NCBI GenBank assembly: GCA_015183035.1
Contig: JACZZP010000013.1
Location: forward strand, 248,001 to 312,000
Source of the DNA: Meloidogyne chitwoodi
Taxonomy: Eukaryota; Nematoda; Chromadorea; Rhabditida; Meloidogynidae
Reading direction: 5' to 3'
Length of the DNA stretch: 64,000 nucleotides
Positions 44,573 through 55,240 of this stretch are shown here, piece by piece. The notes beneath the pieces were generated by a model, which saw only the letters and a list, made by a program, of their open reading frames with translations, was not told where the DNA came from and made no database searches. Every line of letters starts with the position of its first letter. Position 1 is the first letter of the stretch. The position numbers were made by a program, and so were the translations under genes.

Positions 44573-47058
44573 ATGACTGGATCAAGAGTTGGGGCACATT
44601 TTCTTTCTTCTGTTTTGAGAATGCTTGAACCTAGAACTGATGATGATTTCGGTGAGAGAAAAATTATAAGAAATTCTGATTAATTAATACAAAAATTCTG
44701 ATTTTTCCTATATTTTTAGTTGATCGTTTACATTATTTATACACACCTATTATGCTTTTAATGTTTGCGCTACTTGCCTCAGCAAAGAATTATGCAGGTC
44801 ATCCAATAGAATGTTTTGTACCCGCCTATTTTACTAGAGCTATGGAACAGTACAGTGAGTAAGTTTATTAAAACATTTTTTTTAATTTTTTAAAAAATTA
44901 TTTTTAGAAATTATTGTTATGTACAAAACACTTATTGGGTGCCTTTTCAAGAACATATTCCTCATAGATTAGATGAGAGAGAAAAGTAATGTAATAAACA
45001 TTTTAATTTAAAATTTCCGGAAAATAAACTTTTCCGGAAAACATAAAATAAATATAAACTTTTCCGAAAAACATACAAAATAAATATAAACTTTTACGGA
45101 AAATATACCAAAACCGAAAAATACAACTTTTCTGAAATACATTTACCTTCTCATTATTTAGAAGACAAATTGGATACTACCAATGGGTATCTTTTGTACT
45201 CGCCATTTCTGCTTTAATGTTTCATTTACCGGTAGATCATTTTTATTAAATTAAATACTCAATTTCCTCTGTATATACAATAGGCACTTTGTTGGCGAAT
45301 GCTTTCTAATCAATCAGGATTAAATGTTTCTGTAGTTCTTAGCCTTGCTTGTCAAGATGAAAATGTTGATCCAGAAGTTCGCGATCGTTCAATTGATATT
45401 CTCACTGTTTGTTTTGATTAATACAAAAATAATAATATTTAAATTTAAATATTTTTTTATTTAAAATAAAGAGACATATTGATGATGCTTTACGTTATCA
45501 ACGCGATCTTATTTTACGTTCTAAAGGTGTTTTTCTTTTTGCATTAATTAATATCGGTAGATTATATGGAGCATATGTAACCCTTGTTTATTCAATGTGC
45601 AAATTATTACACTTACTTAATGTTATTATTCAATTCTATTTTCTTAACAAGTTTGTTTTTTTACAAAAACTTCTCCGTAAAACATTAAAATAAACAGCTT
45701 TTCCGGAAAAGATATAAAATAAAAACAGAACTTAAATTAAAACATTTCCGGAAAACACAAAAAGAAGTAAAACTCAAAAACAACAACTTTTCCGGAAAAA
45801 CATTAAAACAAACAAACAACTTTTCCGGAAAACTTAAATAAATTAAAGCATTTTCCGGAAAACATACAAAAATAAAACTCAAAAACAATTAAAAATAATA
45901 TTTTTTAAAGATTCCTTGGTACTGCCGACTATCCATTATTTGGAGGGCATGTAATTTATGATCTATTTAGGGTAATTTTACAAAATTATAGCAAAAAATA
46001 TTTCTTTTTGTTTTAAGGATCGTGAATGGCAAGATTCCGGAAGATTTCCACGGGTTTGTTAATTTAATCTCTATCTTATCCCACATCTTCAAGTTCTGAT
46101 TTTATTCTGATTTTTCAGATAAAATTCTGATTTTTCAAAAAATAAAATTCTGATTTTTCAGATAAAAGTTCTGATTTCATTTTACCAGAATTCTGATTTC
46201 AAATATCAGCTTTTTTTTAAGGTCACCCTCTGTGATTTTGAAATTAGAGTGTTGGGGAACATTCATAGGCATACAGTTCAATGTGTACTCGTTATAAATA
46301 TGTAAAAAAATTAATATTTAGAAAAAAAATATAAAATAATTCATTTTCAGGTTTTTAGAAAAGATATTTGTTTTTCTTTGGCTTTGGTTACTTTTTTTAG
46401 CTTTTCTTTCAATAGTAAATTTATCTGCTTGGTTAGCAACTGTAGCTGTCCCTCTTTGTAGACAAGCATTTATTGAAAAATTTTTAGATTTAAGTCAACA
46501 ATATGAACCTAAAACTACAACAGAAATTCATTTATTTGTTGAAAAATTTTTGAGACCAGATGGTGTTTTTTTACTTAAAATGGTATTTTTTCTTTACTGC
46601 CCATTTTTCTGCTTAAAAAAAAAATTTTTTTTTTAATTTAAGGTATCTGTACATGCCGGAAATATAATGTGTACAAGACTTTGTGAATCTTTATGGTTAC
46701 AATTTCAACAATGGAGAGCTAGTACAAAAATTTTAGCTTCAAGAAAAGAATCTTCTCCTACTAGTTTAGGAATATTAATATCAAAAAATGAAGGAGATTC
46801 TTCTTTAATTTGTGAAAGACCAAAAAGAAGGTCTTCAAGATCTTCAACTGAAAGAAGATCTTCAACAGAAAGAAAAGGGACAACAGGGGGAAGTGGTAAA
46901 AAATATTAATAATTTTATATAATAATATTTTTTTATAATAATAATTTTCTTTTCTAGGTTATCTACCACCCTCTAGCACTACTAGACACGAATTTGAGCC
47001 TTTAGAACAAAAACAATTACCACAACAATTAGGTGGACTTAGACAACATTTTGTATAA
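44573..47058 (+). CDS. Innexin (gap-junction channel subunit)
   Basis: Twelve exons (44573-44651, 44720-44858, 44908-44985, 45162-45231, 45284-45406, 45472-45650, 45911-45971, 46018-46053, 46222-46301, 46351-46582, 46643-46895, 46958-47058) close in frame to 476 residues. Innexins form invertebrate electrical and metabolic gap junctions. Visible: four hydrophobic segments, the first extracellular loop [12 protein letters not shown] followed by [12 protein letters not shown] (paired cysteines), the family signature [19 protein letters not shown], and [10 protein letters not shown]. The second loop carries the [19 protein letters not shown] region. The C-terminal tail is Ser/Arg-rich ([18 protein letters not shown]), a possible phosphorylation region. 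Introns contain TTTCCGGAAA-type repeats. The identification is firm; which innexin cannot be said. Confidence 0.95.
44995..45900. repeat. TTTTCCGGAAAA-type short repeats in innexin introns
   Basis: Two introns (44986-45161 and 45651-45910) contain at least eight spaced copies of AACTTTTCCGGAAAACATA-like units, some decayed (TTTTCCGAAAAACATA). Similar palindromes occur at 20040-20165, 47290-47790 and 54965-55065. Confidence 0.8.
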
Positions 47059-47145
47059 AAATAAGAGAGAGAGAGGATCTCAAAAAAGTCTTTCTTTATT
47101 TTTTTCCTATTTAAAAATATTTTTTAAAAATAAATATTTTTTTCC

Positions 47146-48836
47146 CTAAAAAATCAATTTTGTTGCTTTAAGTGAAAATTCATAAGAAAAGAAAAATATA
47201 AATCCGCCTATTCCCATCCATAAAGAACGAGGTAATACACCAGAATAGAGACGAAACTAAAATATATTAATAAATAGAGAAAATAGAAATGGAAGAGAGT
47301 AAAAGATAAAACTTTTCCGGAAAGTTTAATTAGAGAACAGAATATTCTGTTTTTCCAGAAAATCAGAAGAATATTCTGTAAAGTTTCCGGAAAGTTTAAT
47401 TATTAAAAAAATTAATTAAACCCAAAAATTTAAAAAAAAACTCACAAATCCTTCGTTTTTAATTATTTCAACAGCTAATGGCAAAAGTCGATTTTTTGAT
47501 GATCCTCTATTGAGCATTATACGAGTTTTAAGAACATCTAATGGACTAAATTATATAAAAAATTATTTCAATTAAAACATTTAATTAGAAAATTGTATTT
47601 TCCGGAAATTTTACAAAAATAATTTTTTTTATTGTATACGGAAAGTTTATTTATTTATCTAGAATGTATCCAACATTTCCGTAAAACTTTTATTAATAAA
47701 CAATTCTGGAAAGTTTTTACAAAAATCAGAACGTTCTAGAAAATTTTAAAATTTCAACAAACTCTTAAAGTTTCCGGAAAGTTTATTTATGTAAATATAA
47801 TTAAATATGTATATACCTACGTTGTAATAGCAGCAGCTATAAGGCCTGAAATGCTTCCAAATGCAGCTGATTCTAATGGACTGCATTCCTATTTAAATTA
47901 AATTAATAAAAAAATAATATTAAAATTAATAAAATAAACCTGTCCAGTTTTTTTTCTTCTCCTCTGCTTAAGAAATTCCCACAACGGAAATTCGATGAAT
48001 GAAAAAGGAATTTCACGAAATAAAGTACTCAAATAGCCTAAAATTAATTTTTTTTTAATTATTAAAAAATTAAAAAAAAAACCTTTGTAAAAAGCAATTA
48101 TTCTAAATTTTTTATTATTTAATTTTCCTTCATTTATCAACTCTCTAAAAATTTGTAAAGGCCTTTTTTGATTTGTTTGTGCTCTTTGTTTAATTATTTC
48201 TGTTGGAACTCTGGCTATACAAGCAGTAATTTCACCAATGCTGGCACTTAATGCATCGATTATTGGAGCTAATTTAAATAAAAAATTTAAAAAATTCCAG
48301 ATTACTTAATTTTTGAAATAAAATTGTCAAAAATCATAAAAAATAAATCGTCAAAAAATTTTAAAATTTATTAAAAGAAAACCTATACATTGTTTCATTT
48401 CCATTTTAGACCTAAAAAATTCTCTACAACTCGAATAAGAAATAAAAAAGAGTGCTGAACCAGGAGCAGAGCCTAAAACAACCTAAAAATAAATTAATTA
48501 AAATTTATTAAAATTAAACAAAACTGCAGGTATTCCTCGATAAATATTTCCAAATCCTCCTGTAGCTAAGAGTCCTGATTTGCTCTGCATTCGAGTCTAA
48601 AAATATATAAAATAGCATTAGAAAATTAGAATAAATTAACAAAATTTTGAAAAAATTCATCACCTCCCCCTTCCATAAAAGTCCCAAAAAATTAAAAAAT
48701 ATGTATTTATCAAAACCTTGATTGTATCCAACGGATAAAGGCTTAAATCAACAATTAAACCAGCAGCAGCTCCCGCTATAAGCCATCGAAATTGATTTGT
48801 TAATTTAAAAAGATTTTCGTCTTTTTTCTCTTCCAT
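47146..48836 (-). CDS. SLC25A26: Mitochondrial S-adenosylmethionine carrier (SLC25A26-like)
   Basis: Eight exons (48717-48836, 48525-48596, 48383-48482, 48083-48268, 47940-48037, 47821-47888, 47446-47545, 47146-47256) close in frame to 284 residues (human 274). Three mitochondrial-carrier repeats are visible, with signatures LYPLDTIKTRMQS, RVPTEIIKQRAQT and TTPLDVLKTRIML. SAMC-specific stretches are GIPAVVLGSAPGSALFF, EIPFSFIEFPLWEFLK and GGFIFFFSYEF. The carrier exchanges cytosolic SAM for mitochondrial S-adenosylhomocysteine across the inner membrane. The ATG follows TTTTTTAGTGAA and lies 104 bp below the stop of the upstream minus-strand gene, which suggests an operon with trans-splicing. 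The identification is strong. Confidence 0.92.
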
Positions 48837-48940
48837 TTCACTAAAAAAGGATTATAAGAAAAATTCAGAAAAATAAAAGCAGTTCAGTTTCAACTGATCA
48901 AAAAACAAAGTGTATAAATTAAATTTTTTTTATTTAATTA

Positions 48941-50413
48941 TTAATAAAAATGGTTTTCATTAAAAGCATATTCACAATCAAAAAAATTTAAATCGGTAAT
49001 TCTCCATCGTCCAAAATCTTCTGGAGTTGCATCGCCAACATGTCTGGACAATCTTAAAAAGAAAAATTAAAAAATAAAGATGATAAAAAATTTACGCAAT
49101 ATTGCAAATTAATAAATTTTTTGGTTTTTTCAGCAATTTTGAAATTGAACGAATTTGAGGACGCCATAAATGATTTTCTTCTTCTTCCTCATTTTGTTGT
49201 TTTATAGTTTTATCAATATAAAAAACAACCATGCTGTTATATGTGAGAGCACCGTGTTCATTTGAAAGTACTTTAAAAAACAAAAGATAAATAAAATTTA
49301 GCTAATTTAAGGAACTAAAAAATATTTAAAAATGTTTTTAAAATTTTTTAAAACAAATTAAAATAATAAAACCAAAAGGATGAGCAAAATATAGAAAATA
49401 AAAACCAAATGCCCCCCAAGGGACTCGAACCCAAGCCTATCCAACCACAAACCACGAGCCTTAACCACTACACCAACGGTTTAACTGTCAAGTTTCAATT
49501 ATTTTAAGACTTAATCTAAATAAAAAATAAACCTCTTACATGCTCTAACAAAACTCTCCATTGAAAAAAAGGAAGAATAAATAAATCCACTAACAATTTG
49601 GTTTTGTGTAAAGTCAAGTTTCTGGTAAAGCTCTTCTTCGTCTATTTGTGCTAATCTATCTCTCAAATAATTTGTTAAAGTTTTGGTTGAAATTTCCTGA
49701 AATTTGTCTAGTCTTTGCTCTCTTAGATTTAAAGCTGCAAGTCTTGTTGCCTTTAAAAATTGAAAAAATTTATTTAGATTTGAATAAAAAATATTTAAAA
49801 AGGTCCGTTCTGTTATTTTAACAATAAACTAGAAGTTGTAAACGTTTTATTTTAGCCCAAACATGACTCATAATTCTGATTAAAGTCAGAAATTCAAAAT
49901 GAGTCAACTGAACATCTTGTCAATTTAATTGAAATAATACTACTCTTAAACATTTTTATGTCCTAAAAATAACCTCCCTAAACACAATTTTACCCTATAC
50001 GTCTACCAAACAATAGAAATAGCCACCAATAAAATTAACACACAAAATTTTCGGTTTAATACAAAGCTAAGAAGAAGTTTATTTTTACTTCAGTTTTATT
50101 TTTATTGGTGGTTATATCCATGGGTATAGTGGTCTAGGATAAGATAATGACCACAAATGGATCCTTCAGATAAACACCAGAAAAACACTTTCCCATTCTA
50201 ACAAAATTTAAAAAAATAAACCATGATCGCTCCATTCAAAAATTTTTCTTTTGTAAAAGTTTTCTCAAATTTTGAACGATAGAACCAACGAGAATAAGGA
50301 TTAAAAATTGCACGTCTCAAAATTCCAAAGGCAGGCATAATTATTGTCGGCGATTTGAAAAGATAAAAATAAGAACGTTCTGCTGAAGTTTTTAAGGCAT
50401 AATTTGCAGCCAT
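48941..50413 (-). CDS. TIM44-like domain protein, possibly MAIP1-like
   Basis: Four exons (50222-50413, 49540-49750, 49096-49270, 48941-49052) close in frame to 229 residues. The N-terminal part is basic and hydrophobic (MAANYALKTSAERSYFYLF), compatible with a mitochondrial presequence. The rest reads KFLNGAIMATRLAALNLRE, IVSGFIYSSFFSMESFVRA, ALTYNSMVVFYIDKTI and FGRWRITDLNFFDCEYAF. This helix-then-sheet pattern recalls the TIM44-like domain of MAIP1/C2orf47, an m-AAA protease partner, but the match is by eye and weak. It lies just upstream of the mitochondrial SAM carrier on the same strand. The donor at 49539 was chosen because the alternative (49532) gives a stop. An intron (49271-49539) holds a tRNA-like sequence. 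Confidence 0.7.
49405..49480 (-). pseudogene. tRNA-like sequence lacking a paired acceptor stem
   Basis: Minus strand: D-arm-like GTTGGTGTAGTGGTTAAGGC, T arm GGCTTGGGTTCGAGTCCCTT, and 3' GGGGGGCA. The expected 5' CCCCCC partner is absent upstream, so it is a decayed tRNA or tRNA-derived element. Confidence 0.55.
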
Positions 50414-50429
50414 TACTTTCTAAATATAA

Positions 50430-51550
50430 AAAAAATATGTGTTAGCACAGTGGTTACACTCAGCACATAGAAAAATTTGTGTAGTCTCTCGTTTTTCTTT
50501 TTCTCTATAATTTAATCTCTCGTTTTAAGCATTACTCTCGTTTTTCATTTTACCCAGAAATGAGGTTACCTACTTTAAAATCCAATATCTCGAAAACGGC
50601 TTATACGATTTTAAATCTGTCTATCCATTTTATAGATAATTGTTTCAAGATTTTGTTCAAAAAATTTTATAGGCTCATATACATTTTTTGGAGAATTAAT
50701 ACAGCTTTAATTTCAAATGAAAACAAGAGCAAAAATTTGTAAGAATGCGCATGAAAAAGCTTAATTTTGACCAATTATGACGTAACTCATAAAGCTGAGT
50801 CGTCTGAAACCAAAATAAAAAAGATTGGAAAGATTTGAAGGAAGTTATGATCAAAAACATAGTAAATGATCAGGATTTTCAATAAACCATAACTTATCCA
50901 AATGAAGTTATTTTTTCTTAAAATTTTGTAGAGTTGCATAGTAACAATAGGGCTACAAAATTACAAAACTAGAAAAAATATGGATTGGGGGATCCTGTTT
51001 TAGGAGCTACAATTTTCATCGTAGTAGTAAAATTATTAAAGAGATCAACGATTATCTAAGAAAAATTATATGAGATTGTTCAATTTTTAATGCTGAGTCG
51101 ATTAAAACCAAAATTAAAGTGATTGAATAACTTTGAAGAAAGTTATGGCCAAAAATATGGCAATTTTCATCGATTTTCAAAAAATCATAACTCAGCTATT
51201 TAAGTTTGTACGCAGCTCAAAATTTGTACAATTGTAGTAAAGATATAGTGCTACAACTATACAAAGTTTGAAAAAATTTAACGAAGAATTTCTCATATTA
51301 TAAGTTCCTAATAATTCCCCTTATAGAAGAGAGAAATTTCTCTCATTGACCATTTTATAACCTTTATTGCTTTTTGACCCTTTTGCAATTTTTTACGCTG
51401 CTGACCATTTCTCCTTCTCTCTTCTTTTATTTCCAAGCATCTCACCGTTGCCTAACCTACCAGATATGACGGCTAACGCATACCTATTTTTCCTCTGATG
51501 CTATGACACTTTTTCAACTGAGTGTAACCACAGTGTGTTAGAGATGCAAG
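50430..51550. mobile_element. ~1.1-kb element with tRNA-A-box-like inverted ends
   Basis: The left end GTGTTAGCACAGTGGTTACA then CTCAGCAC (50432-50460) is an inverted copy of the right end AACTGAGTGTAACCACAGTG then TGTTAGAG (51518-51546). The interior contains two diverged direct copies of a ~330-bp unit. One has AAAGCTGAGTCGTCTGAAAC then GGAAGTTATGATCAAAAAC (about 50790). The other has AATGCTGAGTCGATTAAAAC then GAAAGTTATGGCCAAAAATA (about 51090). The interior thus shares the GTTATGGnCAAAAA core with the intron palindromes. No protein-coding content. Confidence 0.7.
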
Positions 51551-51627
51551 AGAAAAATATTTAACTTGTTTTTAACAAGAAAAAGTAAAATTTTTGATTA
51601 GGAAATAAATTTACTTAAAAATAAAAT

Positions 51628-51712
51628 TAATGTCCGCTGACGGGGTTCGAACCTGTAACCTTGAAAGCATTAAAATCTAAAAGTTTTCCAACTAAACTAA
51701 AGTGATCGAATA
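51628..51712 (-). repeat. tRNA-derived element, most complete single copy
   Basis: Minus strand: TTTAGTTTAGTTGGAAAACT, TTTAGATTTTAATGC, then AGGTTACAGGTTCGAACCCC, GTCAGCGGACATTAATTTT. It shows the A-box-like GTTTAGTTGG and the B box about 45 nt apart. Confidence 0.65.
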
Positions 51713-51814
51713 AATGATAAAGAAGGAATTTGTTTTAACTGCGGGACAGATCCCATATCCTGAAATTATATCTTCATGATTTTATTTAGCAAAAACTAAA
51801 AAAATCGAAACGCG

Positions 51815-53366
51815 ACGTTTCAGTCCCGCCGATTCAGTCCCGCCGTTTCAGTCCCGCCGATTCAGTCCCGCCGATTCAGTCCCGCCGTTTCAGTCCCTTC
51901 CCGTTTCAGTCCCTGCCGTTTCAGTCCCGCCGTTTCAGTCCCCTGCAAAAGGGAGACGTTTCAGTCCCCAAAGTTTATTATATTTATATTTTATACTTCA
52001 TTAAATAAAAACCCCTAAAATTCAAAGAGAATACTAAAATCTAAACATTTTTATCACGTAAATATTAAGTTTAAAATGGAAAAAAGTGAATCAAATATAA
52101 CAAAAATAAAACCGAGTAAGTTTAAAAATCAAAAAATTGGAAATAACAAAAAAGGCAATACCTTGAAGAAAATCAATTATAGGCTGTGGATGAAAAGTCT
52201 AATCAGAGTTTATTCGATTGGGATCTCCTTGATTAACAGGTAAATAATTTTCAACAAGATTCAAAATACGAGCATCAGCTTCCCTTAACGTCTAGATTTT
52301 AGCAGAGGTTCTTCACCAGAAATGCATTTGGTCATATCTGCATCACGCGTCTTTTGTTCACGCCTCAATGTATCGATAAATCTACAAGTAAAAATTAAAT
52401 ATTCTCAATGAAAATTCAAACCTCCAAATGGATGGGAGTTAATCCAGCCTCTGCTAGTTTCTTCTTCAGATTTGAGTCAAATGATATAAACATCCTCTGA
52501 TCTCGCACATTGGAAAAACAATTCTTATTGAATTAATTGCAGATTGCTCATAATCGACTGAAATCGATTGAGGCTCAAAATCGGGCCAAATTTCAAAAAT
52601 TTGTGCCACATACGTTCATAGGTAGATTGACTTTTGTCCGTGAGCAGGCAAAGGATGGGAAAGACCCAATTCCGCCTCCTACTTCTGTAAATTAAATTAA
52701 AAAACCTCGAAAGTACAATATAGATTTGACTGAAAAGAGGGGGTGCCAAGGAAAAGGTTCCATCGGCAAAAAGCTCTCTCATTTCAGCTGACCAATTTTT
52801 ATATGATTCTCGACCAAAAATGAGAATACTGAAAATTTTGATACAGCAATTTTACAAAAATAAAAATAAACCGTTGTTGCCGCCCATTCTCAAAGTAAAT
52901 GCACTATCGCCTTACAAAAATTGTTCTGCTTGTTCCTCTGTCCTCATGTAAATTTGATAATTTTGTGGTATTTCCAATTCCTCCAGCTTCAAGATCAACG
53001 TGAAGTCCGGATTTACAAATAAAATCTTTAGAACCAAAATATTCGCATCTCAAAAGTTCAAGTTTCGTCTTTGTTGTATTTGTGAAATACATATAAAAGT
53101 CCATTGTGTTCAAATTTGGCCACTCCTCTTTGGATTCTATTATATATTCCATTCTAAAAAGGTAAAACAAAAAAAACTGAAAAAAAATTGAAAAAATTTA
53201 TAAATATAAATATAATAAACTTTGGGGACTGAAACGTCTCCCTTTTGCAGGGGACTGAAACGGCGGGACTGAAACGGCAGGGACTGAAACGGGAAGGGAC
53301 TGAAACGGCGGGACTGAATCGGCGGGACTGAAACGGCGGGACTGAATCGGCGGGACTGAATAGTAC
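51815..53366. mobile_element. Mutator-like element (MULE) with repeat-rich long terminal inverted repeats
   Basis: The termini (51815-51975 and 53207-53366) are inverted copies of ~160 bp. Each is built from about nine to ten units of TTCAGTCCCGCCG or CGTTTCAGTCCCn. Both inner sides carry GGGAGACGTTTCAGTCCCCA and AAGTTTATTATATTTATA or the complement. Inside lies a minus-strand transposase relic of MULE type. Target-site duplication was not identified, because the outer ends differ (GCGACGTTTCAG on the left, TACTATTCAG on the right). Confidence 0.8.
52285..53152 (-). pseudogene. Decayed MULE transposase with FLYWCH-like N-terminus
   Basis: Pieces on the minus strand: 52916-53152 (79 residues, with KTKLELLRCEYFGSKDFICK and SGLHVD, FLYWCH-like); a small exon near 52872-52890; 52706-52828 with LFADGTFSLAPPLFSQIYIV, the classic MULE first-Asp motif; and 52528-52684 with [20 protein letters not shown]. 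After this the frame stops (52525). A later stretch (LYHLTQ, KKKLAEAGLTPIHLE, about 52425-52490) is in two frames, and the tail FIDTLRREQKTRDADM is at 52285-52381. Deletion, frameshift and stops leave the catalytic domain incomplete, so it is not functional. Confidence 0.75.
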
Positions 53367-55240
53367 CCCACCGAAAAAAATAAATCTAAAATAAACAAAA
53401 ATATGTGGGATATAATGTCCGGATTTAATGTTTTTTCTTTTTTACTCTTTTTCTCTAACGTGCGAAATAGTGAAGAGAACTGTTATCCTTAAAAACAGAA
53501 TGCCAAAATGAATTTTTTGAATTTATGGCGTCACTTTTAAAAAACGAGCGTGAAAACACTTCCCTATTGGCTTTTTAATGTTTTCTCAATAAATAAATAA
53601 ATATAAACCTATTGTATCCATTGAAGTTTGCGTTCCAAAGAAGATCAAATCTGTCTAAAATGCTAAAAGAAGTTTAAGTATAAACAAATAAAAAATCGAA
53701 CAAATAAAAAAACGAAACGAATGAGCGAGAATGGGGATTCGCGATTCGCAATTTTTGCCAAGCATTTTTATTTTTTTCAAACTTACAAGTCAAGAAGAGT
53801 AGAAGGCCACCAACAGAGCAAGTTGAGCCATCATCAGAGCAAGAGTTGAGCCACCATCAAAGAAAGAGTTGAGCCACCATCAAAGCAAGAGTTGAGCAGC
53901 CACCATCAGCACCAAATGAAGAGAAAATTAAAAAAAATAAAAAAATTTAGATTTAAAAAATTTTAAAAATAAAAGGAAAAAAACAACCAGATGAAGAGAA
54001 TAAGGGTCGCCACCAGATGAAGAAGGGCCACCATCAACACCAGATGAAGAGTAAAAAAATTTAAAAAAAAATAAAAATAATTAAAAAATTAATTTAAAAA
54101 ATTAAAAAGTAAAAGGGAAAAACCAGACGACATCGTCCCATCAGAAGGCCATGCACCATTCCAGAGTCAATGAAGAGCACGTCCTGAAAGACTCAAATTT
54201 ATGGCAATAAAGTGCCAAAGATTCACCAGTCCATAGCCAGTGTTGAATACTTCAGCCTAAAATACAAAAAATAGAAAAATAAAATAAACAAATCAATACC
54301 CAACGTTGAAGCCACCATAGAAGGGCCACCATCAGCAACAGACGAAGAAAAAAATTTAAAAAAAAATAAAAATATTAATAAATTTAATTTAAAAAAATAA
54401 ATAGAAAAAAACCAGACGACATCGTCCCATCAGAAGGCCATCCACCATTCCACGTCCATGAAGAGCATGTCCTGAAAAACTCAAGTTTAGGACCATCCAA
54501 AATAAAGAGCCAAAGATTCACCAGTCCAGAGCCAGCGATGAACACCTCAGCCTAAAAAACAAAAATAGAAAAAGGAAACAAAATAAACAACTCGATACCA
54601 AACGTTGAGGAAGCTCGATCGGCTGGAAAAGAAGGAAAAGTTAAATTTATTTTAAAAAGATTAAAATTTTAAGTTTTTTTAATTTTTCGCTGCGCGCAAT
54701 TGGGGGAAAGGGGAAAATAAAGAGGAAAACAACAAAAGAAACAAAACAAGAATGAAAAAAACACAAACAAACAACAAACAACATGTAAACAAAAAATCAA
54801 TAAAAAGAAACAATAAATAAACAAAGAATCAATAAAAAACAAAAATGGTGCACCATTGATAGAAAAAATTGTGAGTGATAAAAAAGGGAAGAAAAAAGTT
54901 AGAGAAGAAAAATTTGCTAAAAGACATTAAAGTTTGGCATTATGTCTATTTTGCGACCATTTAAATTTTTCCCAATACATTTCCGGAAAACACTTTTTTT
55001 AATGTCTTTTTCTTTCCGGAAACTATTCTATTTTAAATGTTCTTTTCCTTTCCGGAAAACACAAACTTTTACACACTTCGTTTATTAGAGTTATATAAAC
55101 TTAAGCAAAAGTAATCAAAGTTTGTGTCAATCTGGTAAGTTAAGCAGCGGTGAGAAGCATTAATGCCTTCCCTTCTATTTTAAATGTCAATTTTACCTAT
55201 TTATTTAAATAATTTTTAAAGTTTATTTTTAGTATAATTT
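53367..55240. other. Intergenic with local repeats, no gene supported
   Basis: 53800-53910 has tandem GAGTTGAGCCACCATCA units. 54123-54350 and 54409-54620 are two diverged direct copies of a ~285-bp segment (ACCAGACGACATCGTCCCAT, CAGAAGGCCATnCACCATTC, GCCAAAGATTCACCAGTCCA). 54965-55065 has TTTCCGGAAA palindromes. 55130-55160 resembles part of 5S rRNA. No long reading frame or splice-consistent exon set is visible. Confidence 0.6.
55128..55165 (+). pseudogene. Possible 5S rRNA fragment
   Basis: ATCTGGTAAGTTAAGCAGCG followed by GTGAGA matches ATCTGGCAAGTTAAGCAACG of the 5S gene at 4438-4555 with few differences. Nothing else of 5S is present. It could be a fragment left by retroposition, or chance. 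Confidence 0.4.

Noticed and set aside
45685..45888. 67-residue reading frame with repeated FPEKL
   Set aside because: It is the minus-strand translation of the TTTTCCGGAAAA repeats in an innexin intron.
53198..53398. Small Ser/Pro/Val-rich protein
   Set aside because: It is the translation of the MULE terminal repeat units.
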